From assembly GCA_020086605.1 (NCBI GenBank), contig JACBWW010000045.1, forward strand, positions 5,583,890 to 5,647,889: a stretch of 64,000 nt of DNA. The letters run 5' to 3'. How positions within the stretch are numbered: the first letter of the stretch is position 1; each line of letters opens with the position of its first letter. Origin of the DNA: Lanius collurio (Eukaryota > Chordata > Aves > Passeriformes > Laniidae). The notes beneath the pieces are model-generated. The model was not told the DNA's origin. It ran no database searches and saw nothing but the letters and a program-made list of their open reading frames with translations. The translations under genes and the position numbers were made by a program. This document shows, piece by piece, positions 10,936 to 22,327 of this stretch.

Positions 10936-13900
10936 CAGTGTTTGCATTTATCCAGTGCATATGGAAATACAATTCTGAGAAAGTTGGCATCAGTCACATC
11001 AGAAAGCTCTAAACTCAAAGAAGCTGTTTGTTGTCTATTGAAAATTTTCAGAGAGACTCTTGTTATTACCCTCCCTGGGAGATAAAAGGTTCTTACTACA
11101 AATGCCTTATTTAATAGATTTACTTTTCCAATTTTTAAGTAAGTTCACTTTAAAATATTTTAAGAAATGTCAAAGAATTCACATTGGATAGCACGGAAGG
11201 GGCGGGGTGAGGACATGAAAGGGAAGGTGTTTGCACACAAGGAAGGAGTCTCAGTTCAAAGCTACCTGTGACCTTCCTGTTTAATGAACACAAACCAGGC
11301 TTAGCTCTGGTTTATAATTGCAGTCAGACCAGCAGCAAGCTGGACTAATGTTCTTCATTCTCTGATTGCCTTGATTATGGGGAAAAAGCAGCAAATGCTC
11401 TGCCAGAGCAGTGGACTAAGATGAGGAAGGATTATGGTTGTACAAAATTACAAATGGTGGTGGTTAAAGATGTGAACCACAGCAGAAAGAGCATCGAGTC
11501 TGACAAAGAGCTAAAGGAAAGCTTTCCATTCTGAGTCTTTTTACAACTGGTTTAATCCAGGCCATCTATCTCCACTGTTTTTCACAAGTTCATTCTTCAG
11601 TAAAAACTTTTCAGGCATTCTCCCATTTTTTTTGAGAGCTAATCAGTGCTATGGTAAGCAGAGCAGCTCTCAAAATATTTGTTTTAACTAGCCTAGCAAT
11701 AATAAAATACTTATTCAGCTGGACTATATGTTCTTAAATCTCTTCTAGGTTTATGTATTGTAAAAATACACAAACAGGTTGAAAGAGAAGGAGAAACTGA
11801 AACTGTTTCGATACCTGAGGTCACACAAGACACCAGTTTAAGATTTAGAAACAGAAAATGCCTCTCCTGATTCCTGTTCCTTATCTCCATTATTGCAGTA
11901 TTTTATATCCCTTCTTTATAATAGCATTCAGTAAGTTTTGTCCTTGCACAGGATAAAAGCCAGTGAGAATTCCATTCTGAAAGAACATCTCTAAGGCACG
12001 TTTGTCACAACTTCTCTACAGGAAAATTTAGTATAGCAAAAGCTTCATATTTAAAAAATACAACTTTTAAATCAGTCTAACAGTCACACTAAATAAACAA
12101 CTCATCTCTGTCAATTTATGTATCCATAATTAGTAAGATTCAGCCACTAGGCAGATAAAATGCAATTTGTAATCATTTTGTTGGTGAAAAGCTTCCTAAT
12201 TACTGCACAGGGGTCCTGGGCACTCAGGGCACTGCTCCTTTCCTGGTGTTATTCAGTAAGCAAGATTTAATTTATCTATTGGGTCATTATGAAATCTTGT
12301 TGTATTCACTGGAATATTTTGTCACACAACAAACATTCCAACAGTTCTCTCATGTGAAAATGTTTTTGCTGCATTTCTCAGTTTTGATAAAGAAATGCAA
12401 TAAATTTTCACTGACAGCAATATCTTTAAAAGTATTATTTAGAGCTCTCTTTATTACAGCTGTTAGACAATTGGGCTTTTTGCCAATCATGTGAGATAAA
12501 CTGGCCATGACACTGCCTTCAGACTTGTTTCTAGCATTTTATGCAGTTACACCTTTAGATTTTGTTAGAGCTCCGTTTTTCATCATCCATTTCCTGAAAA
12601 ACCTCAATAAACAGTCAGCCTTCATCCAGCAGGACTGCTGGAAAATTTGGTTGATCTTAATTGTGTGTTGCAGGCTTGCAGGTTTTCTCCTGTGTTTTCT
12701 GCTCACTGGCCTTTAAAGAGGCATTGTAATCCCAGCATATATTGGGGTTGGTAAAGGATTTTGCAAATTTCTCCTGTCTTTAGGATGCTGTTATTTCAAA
12801 GGTGAAATATGTGTAAGCCAGGACGTTTATACAACTTTCCTTTTACTCTGACCCACTTTTGGATACAATTGCATGAAAAGGTTTTTCTGCTGAAGGAATT
12901 TCTGCTTCTAAAGGATCTGAAAGCTTTACAAAGCTGGTGGATTTGTGTCTCTGTTATTCTGGGTATTGTGATCATCCCAAATGGTGGCATCATTAAGAGC
13001 TGTGTCTGGAAACCAGTCTTACAGTTCTGATGCATTATTGATAAGCTTAATGAAACTCAATGAGGTTTTAAGTTTTAGGATGTCAGTGTTTGTTTACACA
13101 CGTGTACACAGGAAAATTAATGCAAATGAGTTCTGAAATTATCTTAATTCATTTTATCGTTCGTTTAGGAGCGAAATAACATAAACTAAATTAAGATCAT
13201 TTTAATTTTAAATAAGAATAGCTACACAAGGACTTAGGATAATGTAATTAATCCACTTCAAAGTTCATACATTTTAGTTAATTCCAATTAACCTTCTTGA
13301 GTATCGTCATGTTGGTAAATTCCTGTGAGCAGCCTGTCTCTAATGCAGTCATGGAGAGGACCAGAAGTGCTTCTGGTTTCTCTCTCCACAATTAGAGCAG
13401 GGAACAACTTCCTAGAAGGTGCTTCTTTCTTCTGAGATATGCTACTCTGCTCTTCTGACCAGACACACTTTCTGAGCAGTATTACAGGATTCTTTTCCCC
13501 CCTTCTTAAGAAGAAGAAAATGCCCCAAACACTGCTGTTTTTACACAGGCAGTACAAAGGACTGTAAGCATTATCCCAAAGATCAACAATCTTACTTTTT
13601 CTAGCCTTTTTCTAGCCTTCTAAGCATTTTTGTTCACAAAATGTGTGCTTTAATGCATGTGTTCTGCTGTACATGTCACAGCATCCTCCCTGCAGTCACA
13701 CCCCTGAGCACATGCACTGATACATCCCATTAGGGCCTGGGGGTTTTGTTTGTGTCTGGGATTCTTTTCAGAGCAGTGAGGAGCTGTCTCTCCCTTTTGT
13801 AGCTGCTGCTGTCCTTTGGGTGAGGCCATCACCTCTGGAAGATGTGCAGCCCTTGGGACTCCCCCTAACCCTCACTGCAAGGGGAGAGGGTTCTGATGGC

Positions 13901-14059
13901 AATGAGAGCAGGGCTGCAAATTGTAGGGGATTTACATCCCTTCCAGTGAGGTTCTGAGATGGGTAAATTGGGACCCATATCCCAGGAACCTCTACAGCAC
14001 TTCCATAATCTAAATGTGGGCATGTTTAGCACAACACAGAAAGAAGGCTTCTTTCTGGC

Positions 14060-15210
14060 TTTGTGCTCATATCCTGGATCAGAACTGTGTGGGTTTTTTC
14101 CAACAGGTTTGCTCTCTTCACACGGTTTCCCTTCCCCAGAGTGGTGTTGCAAACAGCTTCTCTGCCCCATTCTCTCTCCAGCTTGCTGACATTTATTCCT
14201 CAATCAGCTCTTCCCATTAGCAGCACCAGATTTCCACCTGGCTCTTTGTTTTCCTCCTTGCAATATCCTACCCTTATTCTGGATGCTTCAGCTTACAGGC
14301 TAATGTCCAATTTCTTTTGAGCTGTGCATTTCCATGTTCTCATTTTCATTTAATCTGCAGCCCTGCTACAAAACTTCTCTGTACCAAAATAGCTTTTCTT
14401 TACTATTTTATTGAGCACTCTTCTTCTTTTCAGGCGTGCTGTTGTTTCTTTTTTCCCCCAGATCACGTATTCAACACTTCCATCAGCTTTTTCCTGCATG
14501 TGGCACCCAACATTTTTTGGACTTGTTTTAAAATTCTCTCAAATCTGTGCTTCCTTCTTATTCTTCCCTGGCTTCCATTTATTTTTATATCACTGCATAA
14601 TATCTTGTCGCTTTCTTCTGGGAAAAAAACTTGACAAAATGAGGTGTTTATCTGTGCCTTCCTGTTGGTTTGACATCCTTTCTCCATCACAAAGATCCTT
14701 CATTTCAAAGAAGCACAACTTTCTCATCTACTTCCTCATCTGCCTGTTCTGCTTGTCCCAGCCCATTTCCTTCTATGTCTTGCCCTGCTTTTCTCTTTCA
14801 TTTCCCTTGACAATAAAAACATGGTTAAGCCTTGAGCCTCTCAACCTTTAAAATCACCAAACTCCTGAAAACTCTGCTTCTTTTCTTTGTTTTCTGTTGG
14901 TTTATGCAGAATTCTAATTAAGGTTGTCTGGAGCTCTCTGTTAATCTTGCCCCACTCCAGCTTCTGAGCTCAACTAAAACTGTTGTTACCGAACTTTTAA
15001 TCACACATTTTTTTTAGTTTGAAGCCATTCTCATCTTACCTGAGCCATCAGATGCTTTTAACAGTCAGCCATGCTCAGGCTTTTTTTGAGATCTTGTCAT
15101 TTCTTGTGTCTTATTTCATCCTACTGTGGCATGAACCTGCACCTGTCTCCCATTTCCCTTACGGCGTTTTGCTCTTTCTGAGCAGACACATTTTTATTTC
15201 ATAATTAGGG
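14060..15210. other. Pyrimidine-rich, strand-asymmetric tract
   Basis: For more than 1 kb the plus strand is visibly dominated by T and C, in TTCTTTTC-type runs, while purine runs are rare. The bias removes most stop codons and produces overlapping plus-strand open frames of 85, 105 and 146 codons whose products are rich in Phe, Ser, Leu and Cys. I read these as a composition effect and not genes. I cannot identify a parent repeat. The edges are judged by eye. Confidence 0.55.
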
Positions 15211-18200
15211 CTCCTATTTTTGTAATAACACAAATAATAAAATTGCATTGCTTCACCCAAAGAAGCCAGTAAAGTTGAGGTAAGAAATTTGAGAACATCA
15301 ACCAAAATACTTTCTAGAACTAAAGTGGTTCATATTAAGCATGGCATTAGCATCAACATATTTAGGACATGATCTAAAAGTGTAAAGCTAAGTAACATTT
15401 CCAAGTTGTAAGTAGTCTATAGAGTACTGGGAATTAGGGGTAGGTGTAGGGTAATACTCACACCTACCTGGAGGCACTGGGAGTATTCTATCCAATATTT
15501 AAAGTGCTACATTGTCTTCTTATTATGCCAGTGATGTTTCACCACAGAAGCAAAAATGGGAGAGAAAAATAAAACTCAATATTTCATCTTGCACTGCATT
15601 CTACTGGAAGTAGTTCCAAGTAATGATGTTACATTTTTCAGTGACGTCTTAAAAAAAAAAATAAATAAAACCAACAAAAACAAACATTCACTTATGTCAA
15701 GGTCAATAAGCAGAAATCCAAGATATTCAAAACTGTGTGGAGTCTGGATATTTTCCAGCAATACTTTTGGGAATTGTTCATTGAAACCCAGAGTACATCT
15801 TTACAAAGCTGCCTGGCAATATCAGACAATCTGTACACAGCAGCATCTCCCTGGGCAAGCAAAGTGTTCCTGCAGCACTCCATGACATGAGAGGGATGGA
15901 ATTGCTGCTCAGCCATCAGCTTCTGCTCTGGAGGAGATTAATTTGTTTTAATGAGAGCAACACGCTGCAGTTCTGTGGTTTTCAGTGAAACAGCTTTCGA
16001 GCAGAGTTGCAATTTGTAGCTAATCAATGCCAGAATCTGCTGGCACTGCAGCCCATGGAATATTTGTCTCATCTTGTACACTGGCACGTGGAACTATGAG
16101 GTGACCACAGTTTCAAAATGTTCAGGGTCAGGATAAGGGTTTGAAAGTAGCATTTCCTGAACCTACAGCTGGAAATTGGGTCTAGTCTTTAAAAGTTTTA
16201 ATTAAAGCAGCTATCATGAGTAGAAGAAGCTGTTGCATGGGAGTTTTGTAAGCAGAATGACCCAGAGTAAACATCAAGAAAGACTGGCTAATTTTGTACC
16301 AGACATTAGTGTAAAAATATTATTAAAATTAATGCTGTTTACAGCAAAAACAGATGCTGGATCACTATGCCATTGCATATTCCAAACATGCTGGGTTTTG
16401 TTTGGACTTTTACACATGATTTGGGCTTTGAGTACCATAAACTTTGTTCTTGAACATGGAGTAAAAGTGTTCTGACATTAGTCCGTAATAAATGAGAGTA
16501 AAACTTCGAAGCAAATTCAGGGCTCATCAGAGATTCTCTGCAGTGGGAATTAGCATATGAGACTTTTCATATAAAGTTAGAAAAGAAAAACAGCTATGCA
16601 ATGCATATTCATAAAGCTATATCCATAAAGTTCACTCCAAAATGTAGGATTATTGCATTACAGTAGTCAACTTTTCAATGAAAATGCCCTTAAACATAAA
16701 ATAATAATGTCTGCAATCTTGATTATTGTTGTTCATATATGATTCAATAATATCTTACTCAGAGTCTAAGATTAAACTCATGAATCTGTAATCTCAAATA
16801 CAGTTTTTTCCATGTGATCTTAGGTAGAAAATAGTTAATAATTTACTTTTTGTTTAGCTTTTAATAGAAATGAACCAATTATCTTCTAATACCCAACTGG
16901 AAATGAAAACAGAAAAGCCCTGCCCCAGAAAAAAAATAATTTGCAGTGATCTAGAAGAATAACAAGAACAATGAAGAAAAAATTGTTGTAAGTGAAATCC
17001 CACTAAGCAGACTTCTTTTACATTTTGTTGCTTCAAAACTATTCACCGAAGAAATGCTGAGTGGAACTGGTTTTGGGGCATAACAGAGAACATGAATGTG
17101 TGCCAACAGATTTTAAATGTCCTGTGATGAAAAAGGGTGTATTGAGAAAACGATGCTGAGCCTTCACAGACCACAGAGAGACAGAACAGGGAGGAGTGCA
17201 GCAGTGGGGTGGGGTTTGCTGTCCCACAGGTGGCTGCTGCAGGTTCAGGAATCCTTTAGGAAGTACATTTGGGAAGTGCCTTTCCCTCTGTGGGTCCTTC
17301 AGGGCCTGTGGAGGTTCCCCCCAAGCCCCAGCGTGGCCCCAGTAATTTCCATGGCCGGGATCTCCCGGGCTCTGTGAGGGAACGGGGTTACCCAGGCTGG
17401 GATTCCAGACCTTTCCATCCCACTGCAGCACAAAACCCCAAGCAGAGCTGCATCCCCTGCTGCTGTAAATTCCTCTGTCTGAGGGCTCTGACAGCTCAGG
17501 ATCTGCTGCCCGGATTTTGTGCCGAGATTTACACACAGCCAGAAGGTTCTCACTGCAACAGCAGCTCAGGCTTTATTTTATGCTGCTACTTGGGAGAATA
17601 TGTAAATTGTAGAGGCACCAGACTTTTTCTTCTTGCCTCCAGATGTACTGTTTCAATTTAGATATTGCCAGTTTGTCTAAGCAAGTTTGGATTAGGTCAA
17701 TACTTCATGTTATTCCTGCAGCATCCTAGTTTTCCTTAGAGTCTTTTCATTGAATAAATTGCACTTTAAGTCAATACTGAGCAAATCACTGTGTTCAGAG
17801 GCACTATTGCAGACAATGTGTCAAACAAGTGTCTCTTTAATTTGAAACTTTTTGTGGGCAAGAATCGGCCAAAAAAACCAAAAGGCACTAGGAAAAATGT
17901 GACCAAAGGAAATTTGTTCTTGAGCTTATGTCAATACACAGAATCCTGCTGTGACTTGGAATATGTTCCACATTCAGTACCTACCTACCAAAAAACCCTA
18001 CACAACCTAAAGTGGCAATTTTGGAGTGTTTAATAATTGCCACAGAAAAAGAGAGAATATTAAGTTAAAAAAGAGAATTTCACTTTTTGTTGTTGTTACT
18101 ATTCTGTGTTATCAAACAATTTCTCTGTTTTTTATTCTGGTATGTTTGCCCTGTTATTCTGATAATGACATGAGGAAATTACTCTATCAGTCCCTGCATT

Positions 18201-18934
18201 AAAATTTTGTTATATGATGGAAAATAATTTCATATCTATTTTCTGAGTCCATACAACTGTGCTGTCTCCTCATTAACTTTGCCTAAAGCTCTGGTTGTTA
18301 TAAAACTTTCTTACAGGACTGTAATTCTGGCAGACTCAGAACTCCTGTAACTAAAATCCAGCACGCAAAGACAACTGCTGGAGGTTTCTCCCAGAAATGT
18401 TCTTCATGTCTTGTGTGATATTGTGAGAAAGGCTGTGCTTGGTAAAACGAGAACTCTGGGCAAGAGGATGTTCTGTTCTGAAGCCTGAAAGGGACAGTCT
18501 GTGAGTCTTGTCATTGTCAGGAAACCATCTTGATGTTTTCATTCAGACAAATTCTTGGTTGTTGAATTACATTTCAACTTGTTCAGTGTGATTAAATTTA
18601 CCAAAAGGCAAAAATTCAATACAGAGCTGAGTCAGATACACTGCTGTAAGCTGAGGCAGGAAATGGAGCTAAAAGATCCCACAGTAAGAGTTAACACAGA
18701 CCATCTGGAGGAGCAAAGGTAGGAGTAACTCCAGCCGAGGGATTAAAAGAGATCAGCTCTTGGAAGAATCTGTAACCCCATCTGTGATGCTGTGATTAGG
18801 AGTAAACTCAAATTTAAAACAAAGATATGTGTTACTCTCAGTCTGTGATGGGAGAGAGGCCAGTGGGGATTTAAAGCTGAGCTGCTGCTCCCTTGGAAAG
18901 AGCCAAGGCTGAGACGAGTGAAGGAAGCTGCTGC

Positions 18935-19945
18935 TGCAGTGCTGAGGCTGCCTGCAACTGCTGCAGTGCTGAGGCTGGCAGATGCTGCTGCAGTGCTGAG
19001 ATTGGCTGCAACTGCTGCAGTGCTGAGGTTGGCTGCAACTGCTGCAGTGCTGAGATTGGCTGCAACTGCTGCAGTGCTGAGGTTGGCTGCAACTGCTGCA
19101 GTGCTGAGGCTGGCAGATGCTGCTGCACTGCTGAGGCTGGCTGCAACTGCTGCAGTGCTGAGGCTGGCTGCAACTGCTGCACTGCTGAGGCTGCCTGCAA
19201 CTGCTGCAGTGCTGAGATTGGCTACAACTGCTGCAGTGCTGAGGCTGCCTGCAACTGCTGCAGTTCTGAGGCTGGCTGCAACTGCTGCAGTGCTGAGGCT
19301 GGCAGATGCTGCAGTGCTGAGGTTGGCAGCTGCTGCAATGCTGAGATTGGCAGATGCTGCAGTGCTGAGGCTGGCAGCAGTTCCTGCTGCAGTGCTGAGG
19401 CTGGCAGATGCTGCAGTGCTGAGGTTGGCAGATGCTGCAGTGCTGAGGCTGGCAGCAGTTCCTGCTGCAGTGCTGACGTTGTCAGATGCTGCAGTGCTGA
19501 GGTTGGCAGCTGCTGCAGTGCTGAGGTTGGCAGATGCTGCAGTGCTGAGGCTGGCAGATGCTGCTGCAGTGCTGAGGCTGGCAGCAGTTCCTGCTGCAGT
19601 GCTGAGGTTGGCAGCTGCTGCAGTGCTGAGGCTGGCAGATGCTGCTGCAGTGCTGAGGTTGGCAGCTGCTGCAGTGCTGAGGTTGGCAGATGCTGCAGTG
19701 CTGAGGTTGGCAGATGCTGCAGTGCTGAGGCTGGCGGATGCTGCAGTGCTGAGGTTGGCAGCTGCTGCTGCAGTGCTGATGCTGGCAGATGCTGCAGTGC
19801 TGAGGCTGGCAGATGCTGCAGTGCTGAGGTTGGCAGCTGCTGCTGCAGTGCTGATGCTGGCAGATGCTGCAGTGCTGAGGTTGGCAGCTGCTGCAGTGCT
19901 GAGGCTGGCAGCAGTTCCTGCTGCAGTGCTGAGGTTGGCAGCTGC
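18935..19945. repeat. 39-unit minisatellite, 24/27/30-bp units
   Basis: This is a continuous tandem array built around GCTGCAGTGCTGAGG followed by a variable CTGGCAGATGCT-like part. Read in the frame where each unit begins CSAE, there are 39 units. The first 13 are all 27 bp; a unit is then typically Cys-Ser-Ala-Glu-x-Gly-Cys-Asn-Cys. The other 26 are mostly 24 bp, with four 27-bp units carrying an extra TGC triplet and four 30-bp units carrying AGCAGTTCC. Because every length is a multiple of three and stops are absent, open frames run right through: 18893-20062 and 18918-20045 on plus, and 18743-20032 on minus. I see no promoter, splice or homology evidence for any of them, so I call it a non-coding VNTR. 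The array is likely length-variable between individuals. Confidence 0.93.
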
Positions 19946-21911
19946 TGCTTTCACACTCGAGTCAGCACTGGAGGTGGCCAAGGAGTGGCAGGAGGATTTC
20001 CTGGCAGCGTTGCCAGACACATGGCAGGGCACACTTCAGAGCTGACTGAGCAGCCCTTTTAACACTCTTTGGTCGGTTCCACTGGTGATGTTGTCGCCCA
20101 TGCCATATTTTAGTACACCAGACACTTATGTTACATAAAGCAGGTTTCTAATTCAGTAACAGCCCTCCAAGTGAACTGCTGAGCAAGGATTTGTGCTTGT
20201 ATCAAATCTGGCCTGTGCTGACCAATACCTTTATAACATGGGGCTGTCAACCTGTAATAATCAGAATATACATAGAAGTTGTCCCTCAGATTATGTGGTG
20301 CAGCAAAGTCACTGCACAAGAAAAAAAGGTGACTACACTGTATATGGTGACAGGATTGTGAAGTTGTGAGGTAAATAATTGTAGGCAATTATCTTCCTCT
20401 GAGAAGACAGAGGGGCCAAGGAGGGAGACTTTGAAGAAAGCTCAGTATTTATTAAATATTTCCTCAGGTCTCAGTGGCTCAGGCAGAACTGGTTTTTTAG
20501 GTATTTCATAAAAGCTGTCTCAAGGAGACTCATCTGTCAGAAGTTTACTCACTTTGCACAGCTAAACAGTGAACGCTTCCCAAACTGTAGCAATTCTTTC
20601 AGTGTCACCAGGTGCTTTATCCACAACCCCTTCAGGATGTGAGGGATTCTGTGAAATGATCAAAGCATCGTGCCAGTGCCTTTGCTACCTGATGATTTTT
20701 GTTTCTATTTTTAACAAACTCTTTGTACCTTCCCCCTAAAATAGCAATAGGACCCTGAATAAACGCAGTATTAAATCTCAGTAACGGCATAAGTACTTTG
20801 CTCCTTCTGTATTCCCTGGCTTGTTATGCAAAAGAGGCTCAATAGTAAATCAAAAAGCTCCCTGTGGGGTGCACCACTCTTTCCTCCCTGGGGAGAAAGT
20901 TCAAATACTGCACTGGTGAAGGAGTCTCATTAGAAGCATTTACCCTCAATGCTCTGCCAGGTAAAACTGCCTCAGTGTCAAGGAGAAAGGACTTAGACTG
21001 CAGGCAGTAAAGTATTGCCAAAATTATATTTGGTTCAGGAAAAGAAACAAGAAACAAAGAGTAAAAGAGGATGAAAAGTGCAGTTTGTAGAAAATACAAT
21101 GGCAAGTTGTTTCCTTTCAGTCTTTTCCATTTTTTTTTTCTAAATGTACTTTTTTCTTTTTAGTCCAAAGGTTCTGCATAATCTTTCATATGAGGTTGTA
21201 TGACTTAATGTGGAGAAATAGGGAAATGTGCAGCTCAAGAGCTCTGTGACAGTTTAGGGGTGGGTGGTTCAAGAGTGAATTCTGGCTTTCAGCACTCAAT
21301 AGAAGCTGCAGTAGTTTTGGCACACTAAAGACAAAAATGTCTGGAGCATGCAGTTAGGAAATAATGCAAGTAACAATTTTCTTCTGTGCCTCAGTAGGTA
21401 AATCCAAGTTTCTACAGCAGATCATAAAAGTTTATGGTGGTGGTGTGGTTCCAGTCCATCAACAGGAAAAAAAATGAACTATTTGTCATCCCCTCTTGTG
21501 TTATTGTTGGGTTTAAGCAGTTCTGGACCACAGTGTGTTCGGGAAAAGTGCATTATCTATTTCTTGATATCTGTATAAAACAGTTACACTTTGGTAATTG
21601 CACTTTTATAAAAGCAATGAATAAGGGAATGGATTAGGAGAGTGTGATGAAGAAACAGAAGGGGAGGACTTACAACTTTGGGGGAAAAAATGCAATTCAG
21701 AAACCAAACCAAACTCTTTCCAGGTAATAAATTTATTGAAGTTTTTGTGGGGAATATCTTAAAATCTGTTCAGAGAGAATGAATTCTGATTTAGAAGTTG
21801 CTGCAAATTTTGCAAGCAGTGACCAGTTGTTCCTGAAGTTAGTGCTGGTGAATTTGAAGCAGTACCAGAATAAAACACAAGTCTGCTTTTACTTATTTCG
21901 TTCTTTTTTCC

Positions 21912-21940
21912 AGAGAGAGAGAGAGAGAAAGGAAAGAGAA
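21912..21940. repeat. GA-rich simple repeat
   Basis: A short (GA)n run grades into AAAGGAAAGAG purine-rich sequence. It is ordinary low complexity. Confidence 0.85.
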
Positions 21941-22243
21941 ACTAAAGTATTCAAGTGGAGGAATAATAAACACTTAAGATTCTAAGAAGGAACAATCTAA
22001 GCAAAGTATGGGATGTCTCAAAACTATCTGTCATAGGTCTATTTAACACAATTAAATTGTCCCATTCCTCCTATTTTAAAAACAAAGAAGAGTTAGAAAA
22101 ACAATTTGAAAAGAAGGTTTAACAGGGAATATCAGCTTTGAGGACAACAGGATGCCCTGTTAATAACATGTATTTACATTCCAACAAATCGGTGTGCAGA
22201 AGTGGTAAAAATATTGGTTTGTCACAAATTTGTATTTTGATAA

Positions 22244-22327
22244 GATAAATGCGGTGATAGTGTGGATAAAGGCAGTGATAGTGTGGATAAATGTGGTGAT
22301 AGTGTGGATAAATGCAGTGATAATATG
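22244..22327. repeat. 21-bp tandem repeat, 4 units
   Basis: Four units start at 22244, 22265, 22286 and 22307, a strict 21-bp period. Each has the form GATAAATGCAGTGATAGTGTG with one to a few changes. Each unit carries a GATAA motif and a TGATA motif, so the array offers regularly spaced GATA-factor-like sites about two helical turns apart. That spacing may be coincidence. No gene lies next to it. Confidence 0.93.

Larger units (their letters stand above)
9505..18934. other. Gene-free DNA between the SINE and the minisatellite
   Basis: There is no recognisable gene. Contents worth naming are a GTT microsatellite at 10917-10935, an AT-rich motif-dense patch with a possible hairpin at about 13085-13200, a pyrimidine-rich tract at about 14060-15210, and a GC-richer patch at about 17150-17480. 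Open frames of up to 165 codons at 17039-17536 (minus strand) and 146 codons at 14411-14851 (plus strand) reflect base composition. They overlap other open frames on both strands and match no family I know. Confidence 0.6.

Noticed and set aside
14411..14851. 146-codon plus-strand frame
   Set aside because: It lies in a pyrimidine-rich tract that removes stop codons, overlaps another frame, and its product is low-complexity Phe/Ser/Leu-rich.
17039..17536. 165-codon minus-strand frame
   Set aside because: It lies in a GC-rich patch, is overlapped by plus-strand frames of 86 and 130 codons, and has no recognisable domain.
18935..19945. CRISPR-like array
   Set aside because: Units are contiguous variants of one sequence with no unique spacers, in a vertebrate-type genome.
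18743..20062. Three frames of 375-429 codons over the minisatellite as a protein gene
   Set aside because: The frames exist only because the repeat unit lacks stops and has length divisible by three. There is no homology, splice signal or promoter that I can see. It is kept as a finding.
20590..20665. Possible CR1 fragment (CAGTGTCACCA, ATCCACAACC, ATTCTGTGA)
   Set aside because: The short matches are not in the order found in CR1, so they are probably chance.
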